From the NCBI GenBank assembly GCA_965153355.1, contig OZ231128.1, forward strand, positions 31,868,001 to 31,932,000: DNA of 64,000 bases. Reading direction: 5' to 3'. Of this stretch, positions 12,031-22,011 are shown one piece after another. The stretch is from Flaccisagitta enflata. Its lineage: Eukaryota > Chaetognatha > Sagittoidea > Aphragmophora. A model generated the notes under the pieces. That model was not told the DNA's origin, did no database searches, and was given only the letters and a program-made list of their open reading frames with translations. Within the stretch, counting starts at the first letter, position 1. Each line of letters opens with the position of its first letter. A program made the translations under genes and the position numbers.

Positions 12031-12199
12031 AGATTGAATGAATCAATGATCATTCAAATAAAAAAATATCAATCCTTATGAAATTCAGTTTGCCTGATGA
12101 GATGAGAGAGTGCCAGCCGGGCATGCCATCACCAAAAACAGCGTGCCCGACAGTAAAACAGAGTGCCTTGGGCACGCGGGTACGCTCTAAATTAAGGCC

Positions 12200-12744
12200 T
12201 GAACATTTTCCTTTGTAAAGTAGTCACTATCTACACATTACCAGTAATGGTGGCTGTCGCTGTGAGGTAAAAAGTCGTAAGCATTGGTAATTTTTCACCA
12301 TGCTTTTATCTTCAGTCATTGAAATTTTTTTTTTTGTTAGATCAAATCAAAAACAATTATATGTATTGATTGCACTGAAAATCAGAGAAAAATAGGACTG
12401 AGCCAAATGATCAAGACGAGCTAAGATATTCAAAATAATTCAATCAGACATCCAGCTTTGCTCACTGACATGCTCTCTTGTATTTGCATGCTTAAATCAT
12501 AACATTAATATATTTATTGTATTAAAAATCAGCAAAAAAGAGCAAACTAAATAGGCGAAATGAGCTAGAAGACTTAAAAACGCCCTGTTCGGTGAGTGGA
12601 GATTCACAACTTCCACATAAGAAAATGAAAACCCTGTTTCTCTCGAATATGTCAAAAAGTCGAAGACTGACTTCGACTTTTTTGCCCTATAAGTCAATAA
12701 ACACCTCAATATATACTCCAGAGGGCGATTTGATACACAATTTA
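12200..12744. other. AT-rich low-copy stretch, nothing recognised
   Basis: No gene or element end is seen. It is kept almost base for base in the right arm (49052-49592). Confidence 0.5.
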
Positions 12745-13009
12745 GGGCGTGTTTCTAGTGAGCGCCAAAATGTGTGTTCCCGTGAAAAGCGATAACAGCG
12801 TGAACACATATTCGAGAATTTCAACTGTCTCACGAGGGAGTGAGCAAAGTGAGTGAGCAAGCCGTGAAAGGAGTGAGCAAGCGAAGCGAGTGCAGCAAAG
12901 CAGAGCGCTGAGGAGCGAGCGAGCGGAATGAGCGGTGCGAGCGAACGAACATAGCAAGCGACCGAGTGGCTCGTTAAAAACGCGATTGTCTGTTACTAGA
13001 AACGTCCCC
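12745..13009 (+). mobile_element. Family E miniature element, 265 bp, TSD TTA
   Basis: The left end GGGCGTGTTTCTAGTGA and right end TTACTAGAAACGTCCCC form imperfect terminal inverted repeats. The flanking trinucleotide TTA occurs on both sides (12742-12744 and 13010-13012). The interior is a dense GAGTGAGC/GAGCGAGC mixture. A 3 bp TWA-like duplication with GGG-initial ends fits PIF/Harbinger-type MITEs (family-level knowledge; the assignment is inference). It is non-coding. Confidence 0.75.
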
Positions 13010-13019
13010 TTACATGAAA

Positions 13020-13206
13020 AACAAGGCCAGTCGCGTGCGGGTGGGCAGGAGCTGTATTTGAGGTCACTTGATCATTTAGGCAGGAGCAGTGAGGCCAAAG
13101 ACCGCAAAAAAAACCCAAAAAAGTAAAGTGTGACGGACGGACGGATCGACGGACCGATGGACCGACAAAGCGGGGTGTAGAGTCGCGTAGCACGCGACTT
13201 AAAAAA
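13020..13206 (+). mobile_element. Family A element
   Basis: AACAAGGCCAGTCGCGTGCG, GGTGGGCAGGAGC, (ACGG)n at about 13132-13146, then GAGTCGCGTAGCACGCGACT and A-run. The head GTCGCGTGC motif near its left end is complementary to the GCACGCGAC at the right. It begins 11 bp after family E ends. Confidence 0.8.
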
Positions 13207-13309
13207 CAGCAAGCCAGTGGCATTTTCACGAAAAACCGTTAACAGCTTTTCCCATGACTCCTCATCTCATGACATTTTTCTGATGATCAATATAACTACG
13301 TTATCTACA

Positions 13310-13360
13310 TTTTTTGGGCAGCGGCCCTGGAGGGGCCGATGACCTATGATTTTATGTTGA
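13310..13360 (-). mobile_element. Family B terminus fragment
   Basis: TTTTTTGGGCAGCGGCCC, GGAGGGGCCGATGACCTATG and a few further bases; the rest of the element is absent. Confidence 0.65.
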
Positions 13361-13433
13361 CCAATTCTTTGGATTTCCAATTGAAGTCTTGAGATGGGAA
13401 TAATGAATGAGCGAAAAAATGAAAAAAAATTTA

Positions 13434-13608
13434 AACAAGGCCGGCTACACGGCCATCAGTTGCGGACGGGTGGGCAGGGGCGAAAATGCAACTGTCCGCA
13501 ACTAAAAATGTTCCAAAACGCTCATTTCCTCACCACGAACTCATGACCGACCGATGGACCGACGGACGGACAAAGCCTCTTATAGAGTTGCGTGTCCGCA
13601 ACTAAAAA
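13434..13608 (+). mobile_element. Family A element with internal duplicated terminus
   Basis: AACAAGGCCGGCTACACGGC end, GTTGCGGACGGGTGGGC, then a premature CTGTCCGCAACTAAAAATG (about 13492-13510). The ACGG-type tract and the true right end GTTGCGTGTCCGCAACTAAA (about 13588-13606) follow. The internal terminus suggests a partial tandem or read-through copy. Confidence 0.75.
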
Positions 13609-13660
13609 GGAAGGATTTTGTTCCATTCTCTAGTCTTACTTGTTTCTTGTTCACCCTTCA

Positions 13661-13927
13661 GGGCGTGTTTCTAGTGACAAAAAAAAAACGCGTTTGTTCT
13701 CATTTAAGGCGTTTACAATATGAACACATATATGATTTTCAATTGTCCCACGCGGGAATGAGCAAAGTGAGTGACTAAGCCCGTGAACGGATCGAGCGAG
13801 CAAAGCAAGCGTAGTGCTGCAGAGCACTGCTGAGAGAGTGAGCGGAGTGAGTGGTGCGAGCGAACGAATGTAGTAAACGACCGAGTGGCCTGTAAAAACG
13901 CGATTGTCTATGACTAGAACCGCGACC
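13661..13927 (+). mobile_element. Family E miniature element, TSD TCA
   Basis: GGGCGTGTTTCTAGTGA on the left and TGACTAGAACCGCGACC on the right. TCA duplicates flank it (13658-13660 and 13928-13930). The interior resembles the copy at 12745 but is clearly diverged. Confidence 0.75.
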
Positions 13928-14164
13928 TCACTCTGAACTGAGTATTGGGTAACCAAAAGTGTCACATCTCCCAATAATACAATGATAACAACACGATGAC
14001 CGAAGTATTTAGTAGATCCAAACCGTAACAAATATGATATGGTGTTGGAAGATGACGATAATTAGGATATTTTGTTGCACGCGAAAGCACAGAATTCTTC
14101 ATCGGTAATTACAATAAAAATAACGATGATGAAGGGCATGAACAAAAAAGAACGAGAGAAGGGA

Positions 14165-14360
14165 GAAGAAGAGGAAGAGGAAGAGGGAGAAAAAAAAGAA
14201 GAAGAAGAAGAAGAAGAAGAAGAAGAAGAAGAAGAAGAAGAAGAAGAAGAAGAAGAAGAAGAAGAAGAAGAAGAGAAGAAGAAGAAAGAAGAAGAAGAAG
14301 AAGAAGAAGAAGAAGAAGAAGAAGAAGAAGAAGAAGAAGAAAAAGAAAAAGAAAAAGAAT
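14165..14360. repeat. (GAA)n microsatellite, host site of a family B insertion
   Basis: GAA repeats with AAAAAG variants run up to 14360. The purine-rich AAGAAGG/GACAAA sequence resumes after family B at 15254-15313, so the element appears to have inserted inside this tract. Confidence 0.9.
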
Positions 14361-15253
14361 AGTCGCAAAAGCGTTACATGGTCAGTGGTACCCGATGCCC
14401 CTATGTTAGTTTATTTTGTTATTAGATGATGAGTGGGGCAGCGGCCCCGGAGGGGCCAATGACCTATGATTCCATGCTGGATAATTGCTGGGTCTTTAAT
14501 ACCTAAATTTGGGTCTAAATAGCCTGATTGGAGGTCTTAGTTGCCTGATTTAAGGTCTAAGATGCCTGATTTGAGGTTTGAGAGGTTTCAGAAGCTTGTT
14601 TTGGAGCTTAGACTCTAAGTTAGAGGCCTGATCTTGGGTCTAATTCAGGGTTGGAGGCCTGTTTGTAGGCTGGGAAGGGCTGATGTGGGTCTGATAGGCC
14701 TAGTTTGAGGTCTCAAAGATCTGATTTTGGGTTTGAAAGGCCAGATTTGGATCTGAGAGAACTGAATTAAGTACTGAAATGCCTGAATTAGGGTCTGAGA
14801 GGCCTGATTTGAGGTCTGAATGGCCTGATCAGAGGCTCAAAAGGCCTGATAAGGGGTCTGTCAAGGCCTGATTTTAGATCTGAAAGGCCTGATTAGGGTT
14901 CTTAGAGGCCTGGCTAGGATTCAGGAGGCCTAATTTGAGGTCTGGAAAGCCTGATTTGGGGTCTGACAGGCCTGATTGAGGCTCTGAGAGGCCTAAATTG
15001 AGGTCTGGAAGGCTTGATTTGGGATCTAGTAGGCCAGATTGAGGTCCTGAGAGGCCTAGGTTGGGGTCTGGAAGCTCTGTTTTTAGATCTGATAGGCCTG
15101 ATTGGGGGTCAGAAAGGCCTATTTTGAGGCCCAGGAGGTTATTTTCTAGGCTCGGGGGGGGGGGGACAGACGGACGGATGGACGGAAACCGGAAAATTTC
15201 CCCTATGTGGAATCATAGGTCATCGGCCCCTCCGGGGCTGCTGCCCAAAAAGG
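14361..15253 (+). mobile_element. Family B element (complete, 0.9 kb)
   Basis: Head AGTCGCAAAAGCGTTACATG (14363) with a CGC-AAAA-GCG hairpin and GGTACCCGATGCCC. Terminal repeat GGGGCAGCGGCCCCGGAGGG (14437) is matched near 15215-15250 ending CTGCCCAAAAAG. A degenerate 20-21 bp array (GCCTGATTTGAGGTCTGAGAG) fills about 14510-15150. (ACGG) with ATGG sits at 15168-15187. Confidence 0.8.
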
Positions 15254-15313
15254 AGAAGGGGAAGAAGGCGAAGAGAAAGACAAAGACAAAGACAAAGAAA
15301 GACGAAGAAAAAT

Positions 15314-15895
15314 AGTCGCAAAAGCGTTAGATGGTCAGCGGTACCCGTGCCCTGCCTAAGTAGGTTGTGGTTGAAGTTGAGGGGGGAGCAGGGCAGCGGC
15401 CCCGAAGGGGTCGATGACCTATGCTTTCACACATATGGGGGATTTTCTCCTTCTCCTCCTCCTCCTCCTTCTTCTCTGTCCCTCCCCCTCAAATCCCAGT
15501 CTCGAGGCCCAAATTTTGGTCTCGAGGCCCAAATCCCAGTCTTGAGGCCCAAATCCCAGCCTCAAGGCCCAAATCCTAGTCTCAACGCCCAAATCCTAGC
15601 CTGGAGGCTGAGATTTGGGCCCAAGATTGGGATCTGTGCCTCTTGGCTGAGATTTTTACCTTGAGGCTGAGATTTGGGCTTCAAGACTGAAATCTGGGCC
15701 TCCAGGCTAGGATTTGGGCCTTGAGACTAGGATTTTGGCCTTGAGGCTGGGATTTGGGCCTCAAGACTGGGATTTGGGCCTCGAGACCAAAATTTGGGCC
15801 TTGAGACTGGGATTTGAGGGACGAAGAAGGAGGAGGAGGAGAAGGAAAATCCCCATGTGTGAAATGATCATCGACCTTCAGGCCACTATAAGAAG
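15314..15895 (+). mobile_element. Family B element, right terminus degraded in this arm
   Basis: Head AGTCGCAAAAGCGTTAGATG, GGTACCCGTGCCC, left terminal repeat intact (15391-15445), and a 20 bp array (GAGGCCCAAATCCCAGTCTC). The array switches to the opposite orientation near 15605, so it is itself palindromic. The right terminal repeat (15851-15895) is eroded (TGATCATCGACCTTCAGGCC). In the right arm the same terminus is intact (45917-45965), while its left side has lost about 100 bp. Confidence 0.75.
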
Positions 15896-16306
15896 AAAAA
15901 AGAAGGAGAAGGAAAAGAAAAAAAAAGATGAAAAAGAAGAAAGAAAAAAAGGAAACGAAAAAAAAAAATGAAAACGAAGAAAGAGAAAGAGGAAACGGAA
16001 AAGAAAAAGAAAAAGAAAAAGATGAATAAAAAAACAAGCTCAAGTCAGATTAAGGCAATGTCAACTAAGTGACGGGCAATAATCAACTCAAGCTTTAGAT
16101 AATTTAGATATGAAAAAAGAAACAAGTCCAAGTAGGACAATAAGGTGCGCCGGGTGGATCGTTTGCGTTTTTGACCAACCATTTGACCAACCAACAGCAA
16201 ACACAGCCTGGGTACTTTGGCGCCCCTAAAAATGCTTTTCGCCTTGTGGAAAAAAAGTAGAAAGCATTACCAATTTTTCAGCCGAAAACCGTTATTGGCC
16301 TGATCT
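15896..16306. other. Purine-rich tract and low-copy stretch
   Basis: A-rich GAAAAAG-type repeats to about 16030, then non-repetitive sequence containing GACCAACCATTTGACCAACC. No gene. Confidence 0.5.
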
Positions 16307-17112
16307 ATTTTTAGATGCGTCCGTCAGAAACGCATCTCTATGAGAGACTCTGTCCGTCCATCCGTCGTGCCGTCCGTCAGTCCCTCGGTCCATTTGTCTG
16401 TCCGTCTGTCTGTTACACTTCCTTAGAAATTGAAGTTTTCAGCACTTTTCAACCACAGCGATGTTACTATCTTCACAATAGAAATCTTTACACATGTTTT
16501 AACTAATATCTTTGGTTATATTAGCCCGATCTTTAAAAAAACTGGTGGCCATATTAAAGCCCTTCAAATTTTCAAGCGATCTACGCAAACCGCATCTCTC
16601 TAACTCAATGCTTTCAAAAGTTATTCAACTTTGAAGGAAACATTTCACTTTCGCGTTTACTATTTTTACACTATCTTCAAATGATGTAATTTTACTCCTT
16701 ATTGAATTACTTCTGTACGCATTGAGCTAGACAGATGCGGTTTGCGTAGACTGCTTGCAAATTCGAAGAGCTTCATTTATGTCACCAATTTTTCAATGAT
16801 TTGTTGAGTCTTTCTGGAGCTATAAGTCTAAATGTAGCAAAGAAAGGGGATCAAAAAAGTGGCGAGAATGGTCTGGAAGGCCATCACCCCAAAATACCTC
16901 AAAAAGCGCTTCAAAACACTTCCCAGACAAATGGCGGCTCCACAATCGATTTGTATCCATTTTCACTTCAATAAATGACCTTATTTTCAAAGTGTACAGA
17001 TTTCTATTGTGAAGATAGTGTGTACCCAATCAAACACTCTTTGGTCTATCGCCAAAGTCAATGCACGCAAGGACACAGTCAGGACGCATCGTTACCCGGC
17101 CGGGCTTGCTGG
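16307..17112 (-). mobile_element. Family A2 element, long form (0.8 kb)
   Basis: Starts TTTTTAGATGCGTCC with a GATGCG...CGCATC hairpin, followed by a GTCCGTC microsatellite. It ends with GGACGCATC (17089-17097), reverse complement of the start, and the hairpin CCCGGCCGGGC. Inside is an inverted pair of 27 bp related to ACTATCTTCACAATAGAAAT (16468-16494 and about 16995-17020). Between them are repeated modules with AATTTTTCAA and GAGCTTCATT. Possibly one inverted-repeat element sits inside another. Confidence 0.65.
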
Positions 17113-17311
17113 TAAGCATCGATGTTTTGGGTAAAACTCAGAATGGATGTTGGAAAAAAAATGAAAATGAATAAAAAAGAAAGCAAACTAGTGGCATTCG
17201 CCATAACGTGTTCCACGAAAACATGATTTGGTATGAAATAAAAATGCAAAAATTCATTTAGATTTTCTAATATTGCTTACCTGACGAATCTGTGTTATGC
17301 ATAATGGCCGC

Positions 17312-17314
17312 TTC

Positions 17315-17364
<50 letters not shown>

Positions 17365-17400
17365 ATTGTTTATTTGTTGTTGTTGTTGTTGCTGTTGTTG
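17312..17400. repeat. (TTG)n microsatellite joined to a family B scrap
   Basis: TTG repeats with one TTA and one GCTG variant, followed at 17400 by GTCGATGACC and about three 20 bp B-array units up to 17460. Confidence 0.9.
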
Positions 17401-17460
17401 TCGATGACCTAGCCTCGAGGCCCAAATCCTAGCCTCAAGACCAAAATCTTAGCCTCGGGG

Positions 17461-18061
17461 CACATCAGATTTTTAGAACCGCTTGGTTTAAACTAGGAGA
17501 ACTGTCACTTTTTCTGCGGTTTCTAGTGGTTCAGTCCATGCATAATCCATGGCAAAAAACAGCAAAATCATTCCAGTAGCTCATTTTTGTAAATTTCCAT
17601 TTTTTTCTGGGTGGTTGGTACAGGTCATCAAATTTTCCCTTTTTTGACCTCCTCCATTGTTTTGCTTGTAACTTTTGAACAAATTGAGCTAGAAATGCCA
17701 GATTGGGCCCATTTTAAAGATCTCTTCAAGATCTTTCCAACCGGCACCAATTTTTTGCAAATCCGTTGAAAAACAACCAAGTTATAAGCTGTCAAACATG
17801 AGCAAGATTATGGAGATTTTGGACGATTTTCCAGATCATTATCTATTTCCTTCTACTTTCACAGTTTCATTTGTTTTGCTCATAACTTTTGAACGGATAA
17901 AGCTAGAAATGCCAGATTGGTCCCATTTTAAAGATCTTTTCAATATCTTTAAAACCGTCACCAATTTCATGTCAATTGCTTGAAAAACAACCAATTTATG
18001 GGCTGTCAAACATAGACACTTTCATGGGAATTTTGGAGGATTTTCCTATCTTCTTTTTTTC
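17461..18061 (+). repeat. Family C, copy 1 (tandem dimer of about 214 bp units)
   Basis: From CACATCAGATTTTTAGAACC to CCTATCTTCTTTTTTT. It contains two similar units about 214 bp apart (17658 and 17871), each with TTTTGCTNRTAACTTTTGAA, GCTAGAAATGCCAGATTGG, CATTTTAAAGATCT and TTGAAAAACAACCAA. Copies are at 22012-22597 (inverted, same arm) and 38396-38996 and 43740-44341 (right arm). Short frames are conserved between copies only because the copies are near identical; no domain is recognised. Confidence 0.8.
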
Positions 18062-18276
18062 ATGGTCTTATCCTGTTTTATGATCAATCCTGACATCTCT
18101 TTGAGAAGTTATGTCTGTGGGCCAGTATGTTGGTTTATCCAATGGTTAGTCTGCCCACCTGTCAGTCCATCTTTTAGGGAGATTGTGAAATATGAGCAAT
18201 CTTCAATGGAACAAGATGGGAATTACCCTTGGGCAATGACTCATACCATATATGAGTTATGGGTTTCTCAAGTGTA

Positions 18277-19012
18277 CCATCTTGCTCAAAAATATCGTCT
18301 CACCGGTATGGTTTATTTGTAACTAAACTACTTAAAAACTATATCAAAATCTCTGACTTTTAGAAAGAGCAAGTAAAAATCTTTAAAATGCCGCCAAGCA
18401 GAGCTCAGTGGCTCAATTTGTTTAGATTTTAGAGCCAAAAGAGTGAAAATGTTGACATCAACAAGAGGCAATAAATTTGCAAAAAAATGAGAAAAAAATA
18501 TAAACCGATTTATATTCACTTTTTCTCCACTTATCATTAAAAAACCATATAACAAGGCCGGATACACGGCCACCAGTGGCGGACGGGTGGGCAGGGGCGG
18601 AAAATGCGCGTTTTCAAATTTGCAGCGTGAGAAAAAAATAGCCGACGGACAGCCTCTTATAGAGTTGCGTGTCCGCAACTAAAAACCGGTGACCATAAGA
18701 AAGAGCTTCAAAAAATCTGTTAAATGCTGCCAACTAGATTTTTCTAGTTCAAACCATTTGGATTTTATATCAAAATGAATAAACATTAGTCTGAAAGTGC
18801 CTCAGAAAAAAATTGCGAGAAAAGTCAATGGACTCTTTCCACAAAATTGTTTGAAAACCCTTCATCTATGTTTCCTAAATGAATACAAAGAATATTTAGT
18901 ACCATATGAGCCTATACTAAATATCTGTACCAAAAAATATGATTAGATATAAAAATTAACAATAATGAATAACTTTTTTTTATTACTGAGACAATATTTT
19001 TGAGCAAGATGG
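18277..19012 (+). mobile_element. 736 bp TA-flanked inverted-repeat element (Tc1/mariner-type MITE candidate)
   Basis: Left end CCATCTTGCTCAAAAATATC(GTCTCA) and right end TGAGACAATATTTTTGAGCA(AGATGG) match over 26 bp with one difference. TA stands on both sides (18275-18276, 19013-19014). It carries a nested family A copy (18551-18685) and two units of the recurrent 'AAATCTTTAAAATGCCGCCA' type. No transposase. Its host sequence on both sides looks like a decayed family B element. Confidence 0.7.
18551..18685 (+). mobile_element. Family A element, short form
   Basis: AACAAGGCCGGATACACGGC, GGCGGACGGGTGGGCAGGGG, an abbreviated microsatellite, and GTTGCGTGTCCGCAACTAAA. The right-arm copy (43107-43249) is slightly fuller. 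Confidence 0.85.
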
Positions 19013-20330
19013 TAGTCAGCCCTTGAAAGCAGGGTAGCAATCCTATAGAGGACAAAGTCCTGCAAAATGCGAGGGGACTATGGTTCGTCCATCCATTCAT
19101 CCAACCAATGAGGACTTATTTCAGGCTTAGGATGGCTAACGTAAAGGCTGGTAGAGCTGATTCAATTCATGAGACAATTTATTTCAGGTAAAAGAAGGTA
19201 GGTTATGGTGTGAACTAGTCATCGCACATGGTCAGCGGTACTCGATGCCCTGCTTGGAGTGATCCAGTTAAAAAGTGGAGTGAGAGCAGGGCAGCGTCTC
19301 AAAAAGGTCGATGTCCTGTAGAACACAGGGATGAATTTCCAGACATCCTGAGGGGACACATTTTTAGCCATAGATGACTGATTTAGGCCACTGAAGGCAC
19401 AGAATTTAGGGTTTGAGAGCAGATATGAGGTCTGGAGGGCAAATTTGAGGCATGGGGGGGCTGATTTGATGCCTTGAGGGCTTATTTAAAACCTGGAGGG
19501 CTTACTTGAAGCATGGAGGGCTAATTTGCGGCCTTGATGTTCAACCCAGGGTGGGGGAAGGGTGGATGGACACAGATGGAAATAAGGACGGATGGACTGA
19601 CAGATGGATAGACAGACAGACAGACAGATGGATGGAAATATGGATGGAAATATGGATGGAGGAAAGACGTCTGGAAATTCCTTCCTGTGTTGTACAGGAG
19701 ATTGGCTCTTTAGGCTCGCTGTCCAAAAAGCTTGAAAAAGACAACAGCGTGAATAATATAGGAGTTCTGCAGCTGCTGAGGACTGTGGGGATGGATGGAT
19801 GGATGGGGATGGATGGACATTAATAGGCCAGTTTGTGGTTGGAGAGGGCCAATTTGAGGCCTAGAAGGACTGAGGGGGCAGATTTACAGCCTGAGTCAAC
19901 TGAAATGAGACCTGGGAAGACTGACAAGGCTGGTAAAGGCAGATTTGAGCGCAGCAGGGGCAGATTTGAGGTTTGGAAGGGCCTTAAAGGTGACAAAGTC
20001 TTGGAGAATACAGGGGTCCTTAAGCCTTATAGGGCTGGTAGCTGGTGGAAGGTCTGATGGGGTGGATTTGAGGCCTGTTTGGGCCTGATTTAGGGCTTGA
20101 GTGGGCTAAGTTCAAGCCTGAGAGGCTAAATTGAGGTCATGAAGTTTCAAAAGTTTCAGATAATCAGCAGTACAAAATGCCCCAAAATTAGCAATTGAGT
20201 TATGAGATGGTGGAAGGGGTAGGGTTCCAAATGGGCTTTTGGATAAGATATAAAGCCACTGAAATTCACAATCTTGCAGAACAAGGCAATGGTTATTGCT
20301 GATCACCCTTGGGCGACTGATTAGAATCTA
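19013..20330. mobile_element. Cluster of decayed family B elements, one fairly complete (19214-19733)
   Basis: At 19214-19733 there is a head (AGTCATCGCACATGGTCAGC), a terminal repeat (GATGTCCTGTAGAACACAGG), 20 bp-type array units, an ACGG/GACA/GATG microsatellite and a right end near GCTCGCTGTCCAAAAAG. Around it are array-like sequence (19830-20150) and a reverse-oriented head CCCTTGGGCGACTGA (20309-20323). The last part is homologous, inverted, to 21280-21640, so two related copies face each other across about 1 kb. Confidence 0.6.
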
Positions 20331-20570
20331 AAGAGGATAAAGTCTTATGGAATAAACGAGGCTTTTGTGTGTTCTTCCATATGATAATTTGTTTCTTTCT
20401 GATAATTTGTACCCTTTAGGCCCTTTTGGGCAGTGATCCTGGGGGGTTCTTTAACCTATAATTCCACATTGTTTTTTCTGAAGTATCCATCCATCTCCCT
20501 ACCCCAAGCCTCACATCATGCCTCTCTGCCCAAATCCAGAGCGTGCCTTTCAATGTGCTCAAAGACTCCA

Positions 20571-20734
20571 AACAAGGCCGGATACACGGCCAATTCGCGG
20601 ACGGGGTGGGCAGGGGCGGAAATGCGTGTTTCCCCACTTTTCGACTGATCACCACGGACCAACCGACCAACCAACCGACCAGCCAACCAAGCGGACAAAG
20701 CCTGTTATAGAGTCGCTAGTCCGTGACTAAAAAA
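20571..20734 (+). mobile_element. Family A element
   Basis: AACAAGGCCGGATACACGGC, GGGGTGGGCAGGGGC, a CCAACCGACC microsatellite, and GAGTCGCTAGTCCGTGACTA followed by A-run. The left subterminal motif has a small deletion compared with the right-arm copy (40282-40449). Confidence 0.85.
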
Positions 20735-21990
20735 GGCTTTCTTGACCCCAAAAAAGGCTTTCTTTACCCAAAAAAAGTCTCTCTGACACTAAAACAGGCT
20801 TCTTAGACCCCAAATCAGGCATTTTTTACCCTATACCCATTGAAGAACCAACAACCAAGATCAAAATCAACCAACCCCCTACCAACCACCTAACCCACCT
20901 AAAACCATCGAAGCACCCACCCTAACACCTTACCCACCTAAAACACCATCATTGTGTATCAAAACCAACCGACCACCCACCAACCACCCTACGGGGATAT
21001 TGAAAAAAAAAATGGAAAAATATGGAATTCCTATTGAATAGTATGGCAAATTGATAGAAAAGAAATAGCGGGGAAAAGGTGGGACGCATATACAAACAAA
21101 TGCATGCACAAATGTACAAATGAACGAACAAACAAACGAACAACTGAACAAAAGTCCCTGATTTCTTTTTTGCCGCTGCCCCCCCCCCCCCAAAAAAAAA
21201 AATATTTTAGGGAACAACAAACAAAAGCCTCAAATATTCTACATGATTTTTAATCCTTTTGGCTACTGCCCAAAAGCCAGAATTTATACTCACTGGAACA
21301 AATTGGGGGTTTTATCAGTCGGCCATGGACAATATGTTATTCCATTGCCCTGCTTTGCACAATTGTGAATTTTGTTGGCTCGGATTCTTACCCAAAAGCC
21401 TTCATCTCAACCCTATCATCTTCTATGAACCCAAATATAGATCTGCAGTCCATTTGAAGTCCCTTCCCTTCCCACCATCTCATGACTTAATCATCAGCTT
21501 TGGGGCAATAGGGACTGCCAACCATCTGAAGCTTTTGAAACTTTCTGGCCCACAATTTAGCCTATTCAGGTCTTATATTAGGCTCACTCTGGCCTCAAAT
21601 CTTCCTCATCAGACCTACATATAGCCATAAGAAGCCTTCAAACCCCTGTATTCTACAAGACTTTGTCACCTTTAGGGCCTTTCCAAACCTCAAATCTGCC
21701 CTTGCAGGACTCAAATCAGCCCTTGCCAGCCTTACCAGCCCTCACAGGTCTCAAAGCAGCCCACTCAGGCTGTATAATTGCCCCCTAATTCTCTTCAGGC
21801 CTCAAACTGGCTCTCTCAGACAGCGAACTGGCCTTTCAATTTTCAAATCCATCCCTACATAGTCTTTTCCTCATCTTAACCTGCCCTCTTTAACCTCAAA
21901 TTAATTGTCACCGGCATTGAATCAGTGCTACCAGTCTTCCAGTTAAACATCGCAAGCCTCAGATTAGTCCTCATTAGTGGGATGATTGGA
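20735..21990. mobile_element. Decayed family B-like cluster
   Basis: Array-like units (CAAATCAGGC, AAAAAAGGCTTTCTT), an ACCAACCACC-rich part, a right-end remnant TTGCCGCTGCCCCCC at about 21170, a second remnant GGCTACTGCCCAAAAG at about 21262-21277, and a head-like segment CATTGCCCTGCTTTGCAC (about 21343). CTCAAATC-type units run to about 21990. No coding sequence. Confidence 0.5.
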
Positions 21991-22011
21991 TGGTCAAACA
22001 AAAAAGAAGAT

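Larger units (their letters stand above)
9890..12199 (+). mobile_element. Family H element, 5'-truncated, split by a 1.44 kb family-B nest
   Basis: 9955-10230 and 11673-12199 together align with 52960-53511. That copy is uninterrupted and so shows what this locus looked like before family B inserted at about 10231. The right end AAATTAAGGCCT (about 12189-12200) matches the H terminus. The first 150 bp of H are missing here. Inside is CACGC/GTGCCC-rich sequence near 12110-12190. Confidence 0.6.

Noticed and set aside
14072-14368. Poly-Glu protein with plausible N-terminus (and mirror at 47305-47715)
   Set aside because: The body is (GAA)n; lengths differ between arms and no conserved part remains.
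17798-17983. 61-codon frame conserved in four places (17798, 22076, 38732, 43817)
   Set aside because: Conservation is explained by near-identical family C copies. The related neighbouring 214 bp unit does not keep the frame, so there is no sign of selection on protein.
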